DNA from: Streptomyces nitrosporeus
GTDB taxonomy: Bacteria > Actinomycetota > Actinomycetes > Streptomycetales > Streptomycetaceae
DNA: 64,000 nt
NCBI RefSeq assembly: GCF_008704555.1
Contig: NZ_CP023702.1
Location: 2,604,001 to 2,668,000 of the forward strand
Reading direction: 5' to 3'
Notes under the pieces: model-generated
What the model was told of the DNA's origin: nothing
Seen by the model: only the letters and a program-made list of their open reading frames with translations
Database searches by the model: none
Shown here: one piece after another, positions 9,236-17,236 of the stretch
How positions within the stretch are numbered: the first letter of the stretch is position 1
How the letters are laid out: each line of letters begins with the position of its first letter
Made by a program: the position numbers and the translations under genes

Positions 9236-10228
9236 TCAGCGCAGCTTGGGGTCGAGGGCGTCGCGTACCGCGTCGCCGAGCATGATGAAGGCGAGCACGG
9301 TGACCGCGAGCGCCCCGGCGGGCCAGAGCAGCATGTGCGGCGCGTTGCGGATGTACTGCGAGGCGGCGGAGATGTCGATCCCCCAGGACACGGCCGGTGG
9401 TTTCAGTCCGACCCCGAGGTAGGAGAGGGTCGCCTCCAGCGAGATGTAGGTCCCCAGGGCGATGGTCGCGACGACGATCACGGGGGCGATGGCGTTGGGG
9501 GTGATGTGCCGCAGCATCATCCGCGCGTTGGAGGCCCCGAGCGCCCTGGCCGCCTGGACGTAGTCGTTCTGTTTGGCGGTGATGACGGAGCCGCGTGCGA
9601 TACGGGCGATCTGCGGCCAGCCGAGCAGGACGATGAAGCCGATCACGGGCCAGACGGTGGAGCTGGTGACCACGGAGAGGAAGACCAGGCCGCCGAGGAC
9701 CACGGGGATGCCGAAGAAGACGTCCGTGATGCGGGAGAGGACCGCGTCCCACGTCCCGCCGAAGAACCCGGCCAGCCCGCCCAGTACGCCGCCGAGCAGG
9801 GAGACCCCGAGCGTGGACAGCACGCCGACGGTCACCGAGGTCCGCGCGCCGTAGACGGTGCGGGTGTAGACGTCGCAGCCCTGGCCGTCGAAGCCGAAGG
9901 GGTGGCCGGGCTGGGAGCCTTCCTGCGCCTTGCCCAGGTCGCAGTCGAGCGGGTCCTGGGAGGCGATCAGCGACGGCCAGACCGAGATGACCACCAGGAA
10001 CAGGATGATCAGCCCGGAGATGATGAAGACGGGGTTGCGGCGCAGGTCGCGCCAGGCGTCGGACCACAGGCTGCGGGGCTTGCCCGCGGGCCCGGCCCCG
10101 TCGGGGCCGCCCGGGGTTTTCTCCAGCGTCGCGCCCTCGTCCATCGCGAGGTCCATGGCCCCGCCCGCCCCGGCCCCCGAGATCGCTCCGCTCCCCGACG
10201 GGTCGTCCCACGGCTGCTGCTCAGGCAT
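9236..10228 (-). CDS. Oligopeptide ABC transporter permease (OppC/DppC type)
   Basis: A 330-aa inner-membrane permease with an N-terminal cytoplasmic extension of about 70 residues, the OppC_N helix (FIISGLIILFLVVISVW), then a periplasmic loop and five more helices. The EAA loop that contacts the ATPases is near ARALGASNARMMLRHITPNA. The ATG overlaps the stop of the partner permease gene by 8 nt, so the two are translationally coupled. Confidence 0.92.
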   Translation of the reverse strand: MPEQQPWDDPSGSGAISGAGAGGAMDLAMDEGATLEKTPGGPDGAGPAGKPRSLWSDAWRDLRRNPVFIISGLIILFLVVISVWPSLIASQDPLDCDLGKAQEGSQPGHPFGFDGQGCDVYTRTVYGARTSVTVGVLSTLGVSLLGGVLGGLAGFFGGTWDAVLSRITDVFFGIPVVLGGLVFLSVVTSSTVWPVIGFIVLLGWPQIARIARGSVITAKQNDYVQAARALGASNARMMLRHITPNAIAPVIVVATIALGTYISLEATLSYLGVGLKPPAVSWGIDISAASQYIRNAPHMLLWPAGALAVTVLAFIMLGDAVRDALDPKLR

Positions 10229-11144
10229 AGCGGATCCTCGGGTCGAGTACGGCGTACAGGAGGTCGACGATCAGGTTGGCCGCCAGGAAGACCAGGACCA
10301 GGACGGTCACGAACCCGACGACGGTCTGGGAGTTCTGGCGCAGGATGCCCTGGTAGAGCTGGTAGCCGACGCCGTGGATGTTGAAGATCCGCTCGGTGAC
10401 GATCGCGCCGCCCATGAGCGCCCCCACGTCCGTCCCGATGAAGGTGACGACGGGGATGAGCGAGTTGCGCAGCAGGTGCCGGATCACCACCCGGCGCCTG
10501 GGCAGCCCCTTGGCCACGGCGGTGCGGACGTAGTCCGCGCGGGAGTTCTCGGCGATCGAGGTCCGGGTGAGCCGGGTGACGTAGGCGAGGGAGACCGAGG
10601 CGAGGACGAGTCCGGGGACGATGAGCTCGTCCAGCGGTGCGCCGGTGGAGACGGACGGTTTGATGACGCCCCACTGGACGCCGAGCAGGAGCTGGAGCAG
10701 CAGGCCGGTGACGAACGTCGGCACGGAGATGACGATCAGCGTGAGGATCAGCACGGTGGTGTCGACGGGCCGGCCCCGGCGCAGGCCCGTGACGACGCCG
10801 AGGCTGATGCCGATGACGATCTCGAAGACGATGGCGACGACGGTCAGCCGGATGGTGACGGGGAAGGCGGTGCCCATCAGCTCGGTGACCTTCTGCCCGT
10901 TGAAGGCGGTGCCGAAGTCGCCGGTGAAGACGTTGCCCATGTAGGTCACGTATTGCTGCCAGACGGGCTTGTCCAGGCCGAATTCGGCCCGCAGCCGGGA
11001 GGCTGTCGCGGGGTCGCACTGCCGGTCGCCGCAGAGGCCCGCGATGGGGTCTCCCATCACGTTCACCATGAGGAAGATCAGAAGCGTGGTGCCGAAGAAG
11101 ACGGGGATCATCTGCAGCAGCCGCCGGATCACATAACGTCCCAT
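10221..11144 (-). CDS. Oligopeptide ABC transporter permease (OppB/DppB type)
   Basis: A 307-aa permease starting MGRYVIRRLLQMIPVFFGTT, the usual OppB N-terminus. It has six membrane helices and an EAA-type loop (AVAKGLPRRRVVIRHLLRNS). The frame is open upstream to 11228, but GGAG lies 6 nt before the ATG at 11144, where the homologous gene at 16188-17117 also starts. The loop after helix 1 contains CGDRQC, two cysteines not present in the paralogue and possibly a disulfide outside the membrane. Confidence 0.92.
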   Translation of the reverse strand: MGRYVIRRLLQMIPVFFGTTLLIFLMVNVMGDPIAGLCGDRQCDPATASRLRAEFGLDKPVWQQYVTYMGNVFTGDFGTAFNGQKVTELMGTAFPVTIRLTVVAIVFEIVIGISLGVVTGLRRGRPVDTTVLILTLIVISVPTFVTGLLLQLLLGVQWGVIKPSVSTGAPLDELIVPGLVLASVSLAYVTRLTRTSIAENSRADYVRTAVAKGLPRRRVVIRHLLRNSLIPVVTFIGTDVGALMGGAIVTERIFNIHGVGYQLYQGILRQNSQTVVGFVTVLVLVFLAANLIVDLLYAVLDPRIRYA

Positions 11145-11191
11145 GAAGGGCTCCGGGGGTCGGGGCGAGGAGGCCGGGCGGGGATGCGGGA

Positions 11192-11234
11192 GGCCGGGCG
11201 GCCGGTGCGCGGACGGCGCACCGGCCACCCGGCC
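11192..11234 (-). promoter_or_regulatory. Intercistronic hairpin after the binding-protein gene (left operon)
   Basis: An 18-nt stem with one C-A mismatch (GGCCGGG.GGCCGGTGCG against CGCACCGGCC.CCCGGCC) and a 7-nt loop begins 10 nt after the stop of the binding-protein gene and before the permease gene. Such hairpins can protect the upstream mRNA or partly terminate, giving more binding protein than permease. Confidence 0.6.
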
Positions 11235-11243
11235 CCGGTCAGG

Positions 11244-12878
11244 TCACTTGACCTTGATCTCGTTGTAGACCGGCACGCTGAACGGGTTGAGCGAGACGCC
11301 GCTGATCCGGTCCGAGTAGCCGGCGCTGCCGTTCTGGTACCAGAGCGGGATGGCCGGCATCTGCTCGGCCAGGACCTTCTCGGCGTCCTGGAAGGTGGAG
11401 ACCGCCTTGGCCTTGTCGGTCTCGGCGTTGGCCTTGTCCACCAGGCCGTCGAACTCCTCGTTGCTCCACTTGCCGTCGTTGGAGGAGGCGTCGGTGTAGT
11501 AGGTCGGCTGGAGGAAGTTCTGGATCAGCGGGTAGTCCATCTGCCAGCCGGCCCGCCAGGCACCGGTCAGTTTCTGGTTGGAGACCTGGCTGCGGAAGTC
11601 GGCGAAGGTGCCGACCGGGGCGCCGACGCATGCCTTGTTGTCGCCCATGACGTTGTTGATGCTGTTGCAGACGGCGTCGACCCATTCCTTGTGCGAGCCG
11701 GTGTCCGCGTTGTACGAGATCTTGAGCTGGCCGCCCGGGATCCCGCCGCCCTCCTCGATGAGCTTCTTGGCCCCCGCCTTGTCGTACTCGCACGGGGAGC
11801 CGCACAGGCCCTTCTTGAAGCCGCCGTCCTTGCCGAGCACCGGGGAGGTCCAGTCGGTGGCCGGGGTGCGGGTCTTCCGGAAGATCTGGTCGGTGATCTG
11901 CGCGCGGTTGATCGCCTTCGACAGTCCCTGGCGCACCTTGGCCGCGTCGGGGGTGTCCCACTTCTTGTCGTAGAAGGGGAAGGCGAGGGTCTGGATGATC
12001 CCCGCGGGGGTGTTGATGTACCGGTCGCCGAGGTCGGCCTGCACGTTCTTGAGCTGCGAGGCCGGGATGTCGTCGACGAGGTCGAGGTTGCCGGCGGTCA
12101 GGTCGGTGTAGGCGGTGTTGTTGTCGGTGTAGACCTTGAGGTCGATGCCGCCGTTCTGCGCCTTGTCCGCCCCCGGGTACCCGTCCCACCTGCGCAGGCT
12201 CATCGAGGAGCCCTTGTCATAGCTCTCGATGGTGTAGGGGCCGTTGCCGACCGGCTTGGAGAGCCATGCGTCGTGGTCGTCGTAGAAGGCCTTGGGCAGG
12301 GGCGCGAAGGCCGCGTAGCCGAGGGTGTCGGGCCAGGTGGAGAACTTCTGCGACAGCTTCACGGTGAAGGTGGTGTCGTCCACCGCCTTCAGGCCGGAGA
12401 GGGTGTCGGCGCTCGCGTCGCCCGAGTCGGGGTGGACCTTGTCGTAGCCGTCGATGTAGCCGAAGAAGTAGGCGTTCTTCTGGTTGTTCTCCAGCGCGGC
12501 GCCGTAGTTCCAGGCGTCCACGAAGGACTTGGCGGTGATCTTCTCGCCGTTGCTGAAGGTCCAGTTGTCCTTGATCTTCACGGTGAAGTTCTGCGAGTCC
12601 TTTGACGTGATCGACTGGGCGATCTCGTTCTTGGCCTCGCCGGTCTTCGGGTCGTAGCGGACGAGTCCCCGGAAGACCATGTCGAGGACCTTGCCGCCCT
12701 GCACCTCGTTGGTGTTCGCCGGCTCCAGCGGGTTCTGCGGGTCACCCCAGGAGGAGCTGACGATGCCGTCCGCGCCGCCTCCGCCGCCGCCACCGCCGTC
12801 CCCGCCGCCGCAGGCCGTGGCCGCCAGGGCGACGGCTACGGCACATGCGGCCCACCTGGCCTGTGTGGCTCCGCGCAT
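11244..12878 (-). CDS. Peptide-binding lipoprotein, SBP family 5 (left operon)
   Basis: A 544-aa extracellular solute-binding lipoprotein. The signal peptide [20 protein letters not shown] ends in a lipobox with Cys23 followed by a Gly-rich linker (GGGDGG...). The SBP_bac_5 fold is indicated by the N-terminal DPQNPLEPANTNE region, the YDPKTGE strand and the PVGNGPYTIESYDKG motif. Its N-terminus and domain pattern parallel the binding protein at 17237-18862 (Cys also at residue 23), so the operons arose by duplication, but the mature sequences have diverged and probably bind different peptides. AGGAGG lies 7 nt before the ATG. First gene of its operon. Confidence 0.93.
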   Translation of the reverse strand: MRGATQARWAACAVAVALAATACGGGDGGGGGGGGADGIVSSSWGDPQNPLEPANTNEVQGGKVLDMVFRGLVRYDPKTGEAKNEIAQSITSKDSQNFTVKIKDNWTFSNGEKITAKSFVDAWNYGAALENNQKNAYFFGYIDGYDKVHPDSGDASADTLSGLKAVDDTTFTVKLSQKFSTWPDTLGYAAFAPLPKAFYDDHDAWLSKPVGNGPYTIESYDKGSSMSLRRWDGYPGADKAQNGGIDLKVYTDNNTAYTDLTAGNLDLVDDIPASQLKNVQADLGDRYINTPAGIIQTLAFPFYDKKWDTPDAAKVRQGLSKAINRAQITDQIFRKTRTPATDWTSPVLGKDGGFKKGLCGSPCEYDKAGAKKLIEEGGGIPGGQLKISYNADTGSHKEWVDAVCNSINNVMGDNKACVGAPVGTFADFRSQVSNQKLTGAWRAGWQMDYPLIQNFLQPTYYTDASSNDGKWSNEEFDGLVDKANAETDKAKAVSTFQDAEKVLAEQMPAIPLWYQNGSAGYSDRISGVSLNPFSVPVYNEIKVK

Positions 12879-12961
12879 GGAGTGCCTCCTAGGGTTCCCT
12901 TGAGTAGCTCAATGCCCTATATCACCCCATTTGACGGTACGTCGCATGCGTATGTCCTCCG

Positions 12962-12977
12962 TACGGGCGCGCCCGTA
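12962..12977. promoter_or_regulatory. 16-bp perfect palindrome upstream of the left importer operon
   Basis: TACGGGCGCGCCCGTA lies about 85 nt upstream of the binding-protein start, between it and the terminator of the right operon. Position and symmetry suit an operator; no regulator can be named. Confidence 0.4.
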
Positions 12978-12985
12978 ACACGCGA

Positions 12986-13023
12986 AGGCGCCCGGCCCCC
13001 CGTGTCGGGGAGGCCGGGCGCCT
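12986..13023 (-). terminator. Terminator of the right importer operon
   Basis: The stem GGCGCCCGGCC / GGCCGGGCGCC, extended inward by CCCC/GGGG around a bulged A, begins about 23 nt after the stop of the last gene of the right operon. It separates the two tandem operons. Confidence 0.75.
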
Positions 13024-13045
13024 GTCGTCGTCCGCGCCGGGCGGG

Positions 13046-14188
13046 TTACGCCGCGTTCACGACGTTCTTCTCCTCGGCGAAGTGGCACGCCGACTCGTGC
13101 GCCGCGGGCGTGTCCGTGGCCTTGAAGCGCTCGGGGACCGCCAGCAGCGGCACCTCGGTGGCGCACTTGTCCTCGGCCTTCCAGCACCGGGTGCGGAAGC
13201 GGCAGCCCGAGGGCGGGTTGGCCGGCGAGGGGACGTCACCGGTGAGGATGATCCGCTCGCGGCCCTCACGGGCGTCCGGGTCGGGGACCGGGACCGCCGA
13301 CAGCAGCGCCTGGGTGTAGGGGTGCGTCGGGTGGTCGTAGATCTGCGTGTCGGTACCGATCTCGGCCATCTTGCCGAGGTACATCACGCCGACCCGGTCG
13401 GAGATGTGCCGCACGATCGACAGGTCGTGCGCGATGAAGAGGTAGGACAGGTTGAACTCGTCCTGGAGCTTCTCCATCAGGTTGATGACCTGGGCCTGCA
13501 CCGACACGTCGAGCGCGGAGACCGGCTCGTCGCAGATGATGATCTCCGGGTTGAGCGCGAGGCCGCGGGCGATGCCGATGCGCTGGCGCTGGCCGCCGGA
13601 GAACTGGTGCGGGTAGCGGTTGATGTACTCCGGGTTCAGCCCGACGACGTCCAGGAGCTCCTGCACCCGGCGGCGCCGGTCGCCCTTCGGGGCCACCTCG
13701 GGGTGGATCTCGAAGGTCTCCCCGATGATGTCGCCGACCGTCATCCGCGGGTTCAGCGAGGTGTACGGGTCCTGGAACACCATCTGGATGTTGCGGCGCA
13801 CGGCCTTCAGCGCACGGCCGGACAGCTTGGTGATGTCCTGGCCCTTGTAGAAGACCTCGCCCGCGGTGGCCCGCTCCAGCGTCATCAGCAGCTTGGCGAC
13901 CGTGGACTTGCCGCAGCCGGACTCACCGACGATACCGAGGGTCTCGCCCTGGTAGAGGTCGAAGGAGACCCCGTCCACGGCCTTGACCGCGCCGACCTGC
14001 TTCTTGAAGAGGATGCCCTGGGTCAGCGGGAAGTGCTTGACCAGGTTGCGGACCTGGAGGATCGGCTCCCCCTTGGAGACGGGGGCGTCGATCGCCGCCA
14101 CGGCCTCCGTCTCGGTACCCGCGTTGACGGTCGCCACTTCGGTGACGTTCGGGGTGGCGTCCACGGACTCCTTCTTGAGCTCAGCCAT
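13046..14188 (-). CDS. Oligopeptide ABC transporter ATP-binding protein (OppF/DppF type, right operon)
   Basis: A 380-aa ATPase: Walker [10 protein letters not shown] (residues 88-96), SGGQRQR signature, Walker B IIICDEP, and the C-terminal oligo_HPY segment with [14 protein letters not shown]. It lacks the acidic pentapeptide tail of its paralogue at 6978-8255 and ends in HFAEEKNVVNAA. Residues 1-40 are a non-conserved acidic leader. Its ATG overlaps the stop of the OppD-type gene by 8 nt. Last gene of the right operon, directly before its terminator. Confidence 0.93.
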   Translation of the reverse strand: MAELKKESVDATPNVTEVATVNAGTETEAVAAIDAPVSKGEPILQVRNLVKHFPLTQGILFKKQVGAVKAVDGVSFDLYQGETLGIVGESGCGKSTVAKLLMTLERATAGEVFYKGQDITKLSGRALKAVRRNIQMVFQDPYTSLNPRMTVGDIIGETFEIHPEVAPKGDRRRRVQELLDVVGLNPEYINRYPHQFSGGQRQRIGIARGLALNPEIIICDEPVSALDVSVQAQVINLMEKLQDEFNLSYLFIAHDLSIVRHISDRVGVMYLGKMAEIGTDTQIYDHPTHPYTQALLSAVPVPDPDAREGRERIILTGDVPSPANPPSGCRFRTRCWKAEDKCATEVPLLAVPERFKATDTPAAHESACHFAEEKNVVNAA

Positions 14189-15239
14189 GGATCGTCTCCT
14201 TCCAGAAGTGGCAGGCGCTGCCGCGGCCGGCCAGCTCGGTGCCGTCCTGCTCGGTCACCGGGAGCAGGGCCGGGATGTCCGTACGGCACACGTCCTGCGC
14301 CATGGTGCAGCGCGGGTTGAAGGCGCAGCCGGACGGCACGTGCAGCAGGTTGGGCGGCAGGCCCTTGATCGCGTAGAGCTCCTGGCCCTTCTGGTCCAGG
14401 CGCGGGATCGAGTCCAGCAGCCCCTTGGTGTAGGGGTGCGCGGGACGCTTGTAGATCTCGTGGACCGGGGCGGTCTCGACGATCCGGCCCGCGTACATCA
14501 CGGCGATCTTGTCGGCGACGTCAGCGACGACACCGAGGTCGTGCGTGATGAGGATCAGACCCATGTTGAAGTCACGCTGGAGCTCCGCGAGGAGGTCCAT
14601 GACCTGGGCCTGGACCGTCACGTCGAGCGCCGTGGTGGGCTCGTCCGCGATGATCAGGTCCGGCTCCAGGGCGAGCGCCATCGCGATCATGATGCGCTGG
14701 CGCATACCGCCGGAGAACTGGTGCGGGTAGTCCGAGACACGGGCCTTGGCCGCCGGGATCTTCACCCGGTCCATCAGCTCGATGGACTTGGCCTTGGCCT
14801 CCTTCTTGGACATGCCCTTGTGGACCCGGAACATCTCGCCGAGCTGGTAGCCGACGCTGAGGACCGGGTTGAGCGAGGACAGCGCGTCCTGGAAGATCAT
14901 CGCGATCTTCCGGCCGCGGATCTGCCGGCGCTCCTCGGCCGACATCTTGAGCATGTCCTGGCCGCGGAAGAGGATCTCGCCCTTCGGGATGCGGCCGGGG
15001 GGCATGTCCAGGATGCCCATGATCGCCTGGGCGGTCACGGACTTGCCGGAGCCGGACTCGCCGAGCACCGCGAGGGTCTCGCCCGCGCTGACGTTGTAGT
15101 TGACGCCGTTGACGGCCTTGGCGACCCCGTCACGGGTGTGGAACTCCACGTGCAGGTCGCGGACCTCGAGCAGCGGGCCGCCCGTGTCGTCGGACCCGCG
15201 CGGAGCGGGGACGTCCGCGGTCTTGTCGATGATGGTCAT
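14181..15239 (-). CDS. Oligopeptide ABC transporter ATP-binding protein (OppD/DppD type, right operon)
   Basis: A 352-aa ATPase with Walker A GESGSGKS (residues 60-67), SGGMRQR, LIIADEP and a C-terminal CAFNPRCTMAQDVC motif. The frame runs open to 16100, but the true start is the ATG at 15239 (MTIIDKTADV), preceded by GGGAGG at 5 nt; upstream sequence is the permease gene read in another frame. It has a 20-residue N-terminal extension compared with the paralogue at 8245-9222. It pairs with the 13046-14188 product. Confidence 0.93.
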   Translation of the reverse strand: MTIIDKTADVPAPRGSDDTGGPLLEVRDLHVEFHTRDGVAKAVNGVNYNVSAGETLAVLGESGSGKSVTAQAIMGILDMPPGRIPKGEILFRGQDMLKMSAEERRQIRGRKIAMIFQDALSSLNPVLSVGYQLGEMFRVHKGMSKKEAKAKSIELMDRVKIPAAKARVSDYPHQFSGGMRQRIMIAMALALEPDLIIADEPTTALDVTVQAQVMDLLAELQRDFNMGLILITHDLGVVADVADKIAVMYAGRIVETAPVHEIYKRPAHPYTKGLLDSIPRLDQKGQELYAIKGLPPNLLHVPSGCAFNPRCTMAQDVCRTDIPALLPVTEQDGTELAGRGSACHFWKETIHG

Positions 15240-15250
15240 GTACGCCTCCC

Positions 15251-16195
15251 TCAGCGCAGCTTGGGGTCGAGGGCGTTGCGTACAGCATCGCCGAGCATGA
15301 TGAACGCCAGAACGGTGATCGACACCATGACCGACGGGATGATCAGCACGAACGCGGCGTTGCGCAGCTGCTCCTGGCCGGAGGAGATGTCGACACCCCA
15401 CGACACGGTCGGCTCGGCGAGTCCGATGCCCAGGAAGGACAGCGTGGCCTCGGCCGAGATGTAACCGCCGAGGGCGATGGTGGCGACCACGATCACCGGG
15501 GCCATGGCGTTCGGCAGGATGTGGCGGAGCAGGATGCGGCTGGTCGAGGCGCCGAGCGCCTTGGCCGCCATCACGTAGTCCGCCTGCTTGATCGTCAGCA
15601 CGGAACCACGCGCCACACGGGCGATCTGGGTCCAGCCGAGGAAGGCCAGGGCCAGGATGACGACCCAGACGTGACGCTCGTCGAACGAGGTCAGGATGAC
15701 CATCGCGCCGAGGATGAAGGGGACTCCGAAGAAGATGTCGGTGACCCGGGAGAGCAGCGTGTCGATCCAGCCGCCGAAGTAGCCGGCCAGCATGCCGACC
15801 ACGGTGCCCAGGATCGTGACGAGGGCGGTGACGATCACCGCGACCATGATCGAGGCACGGGCGCCGTAGATGACACGTGCGTAGATCGAGCGGCCCTGGA
15901 TGTCGTAGCCGAACCAGTCCTCCTGGAAGAAGTTCCCCCACTTGGGCTTCTGGAGGTAGTGGTTGGCCAGGTCCGCGTAGCGCGGGTCCGCGCCGGTGAA
16001 CAGGCCGGGGGCTATCGCCATCATCAGCAGGAAGAAGATCAGGACGGCCGAGACGATGAACAGCGGGCTGCGCCGCAGGTCGTGCCAGGCGTCCGACCAC
16101 AGGCTGCGGGGCTTGCCCACCGGCGCGGAGGCCGCCTGCTCGGCGGCCGAGTCGGCGGACAGGCCGGTGGGGGCTTCCTTGAGCACCTCAGGCAT
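15251..16195 (-). CDS. Oligopeptide ABC transporter permease (OppC/DppC type, right operon)
   Basis: A 314-aa permease with a cytoplasmic N-terminus, first helix FIVSAVLIFFLLMMAIAPGL, a loop, then five helices. The EAA loop is near AAKALGASTSRILLRHILPN. The C-terminal stretch (AFIMLGDAVRNALDPKLR) is nearly identical to that of the left-operon paralogue (AFIMLGDAVRDALDPKLR). Its start overlaps the upstream OppB-type stop by 8 nt, and the stop is 11 nt before the ATPase gene, the same spacing scheme as in the left operon. Confidence 0.92.
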   Translation of the reverse strand: MPEVLKEAPTGLSADSAAEQAASAPVGKPRSLWSDAWHDLRRSPLFIVSAVLIFFLLMMAIAPGLFTGADPRYADLANHYLQKPKWGNFFQEDWFGYDIQGRSIYARVIYGARASIMVAVIVTALVTILGTVVGMLAGYFGGWIDTLLSRVTDIFFGVPFILGAMVILTSFDERHVWVVILALAFLGWTQIARVARGSVLTIKQADYVMAAKALGASTSRILLRHILPNAMAPVIVVATIALGGYISAEATLSFLGIGLAEPTVSWGVDISSGQEQLRNAAFVLIIPSVMVSITVLAFIMLGDAVRNALDPKLR

Positions 16196-17117
16196 AACGG
16201 ATCCTCGGGTCCAGGACCGCGTAAAGCAGGTCGACGAGCAGGCTGGTGACGAGATAGACGATGACGATCAGCGTCACGATGCCGACGACCGTGGCGCCTT
16301 CACGGTGCTGCAGCGCACCGAAGACCGCCCGGCCCACACCCTGGACGTTGAAGATCCCCTCGGTGACGACGGCGCCGCCGAGCAGCGCACCGAGGTCGGT
16401 ACCGAGGAAGGTGACCACCGGGATCATCGAGTTGCGCATGAGGTGGACGCCGATGACGCGACGGCGCGGCAGGCCCTTGGCCACCGCGGTGCGCATGTAG
16501 TCGGCGCGCAGGTTCTCCGCGATCGACGTACGGGTCAGGCGCGCGACGTACGCGAGGGAGAGCGACCCGAGGACGACCGCCGGCAGGAGCAGCTCACCCC
16601 AGTTCGCTTCCGCGCTGACGTTGGGGTCGACCCAGCCGAGCTGGTGGGCGAAGAAGTACTGGGCGAGGAAGCCGAGCACGAACGACGGCACCGAGATGAG
16701 CAGCAGCGTCAGGACGAGCAGGCCGCGGTCGCGGAGGGTGTCGGCCTTGAGTCCGGCGAAGACGCCGATGGAGATACCGACGAGAACGGTGAAGACGAAG
16801 GCAAACAGCGCCAGCCTGATCGTGATCGGGAAAGCGTCCGCGATGGTCTCGGACACCGGACGACCGCTGGCGATCTCCGTTCCGAAGTCACCCTGGAAGA
16901 GCCCGACCAGATAGTTCCAGTACTGGTGCCAGAACGGCAGGTCGAGGCCGAGGTCCTTCTTCATGGCCGCGATCTGTGCGGGGTCGACGGTCTGCTCGCC
17001 TGCGAGTGCGCGCACGGGATCGCCGGGCAGCACATACATCATGGCGAAGACCAGCATGGTTGATCCGAGGAAGACCGGGATCATCTGGAGCAGTCGCCGC
17101 GCGACGTAACGCCCCAT
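16188..17117 (-). CDS. Oligopeptide ABC transporter permease (OppB/DppB type, right operon)
   Basis: A 309-aa permease starting MGRYVARRLLQMIPVFLGST with six predicted helices and EAA loop AVAKGLPRRRVIGVHLMRNS. A GGAGG element lies upstream of the ATG (plus-strand CCTCC at 17122). It follows the binding-protein gene after a 119-nt gap holding a hairpin. With the 15251-16195 product it forms the transmembrane channel. Confidence 0.92.
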   Translation of the reverse strand: MGRYVARRLLQMIPVFLGSTMLVFAMMYVLPGDPVRALAGEQTVDPAQIAAMKKDLGLDLPFWHQYWNYLVGLFQGDFGTEIASGRPVSETIADAFPITIRLALFAFVFTVLVGISIGVFAGLKADTLRDRGLLVLTLLLISVPSFVLGFLAQYFFAHQLGWVDPNVSAEANWGELLLPAVVLGSLSLAYVARLTRTSIAENLRADYMRTAVAKGLPRRRVIGVHLMRNSMIPVVTFLGTDLGALLGGAVVTEGIFNVQGVGRAVFGALQHREGATVVGIVTLIVIVYLVTSLLVDLLYAVLDPRIRYA

Positions 17118-17144
17118 GTTTGCCTCCGATTTGGGGTCATGCAG

Positions 17145-17185
17145 CCCGGGGACCGCGCTCCGGATATCGAAGCGCGGCCCCCGGG
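17145..17185 (-). promoter_or_regulatory. Intercistronic hairpin after the binding-protein gene (right operon)
   Basis: The stem CCCGGGG.CCGCGCT pairs with AGCGCGG.CCCCGGG, with a single A-C mismatch and an 11-nt loop, between the binding-protein and permease genes. It has the same design and place as the hairpin at 11192-11234 although the sequence differs. Confidence 0.6.
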
Positions 17186-17236
17186 ACCTACTGCCTGTGT
17201 GGGCGGCTGATGGCCGAGTGGGGCCCTCAGGCGTGG

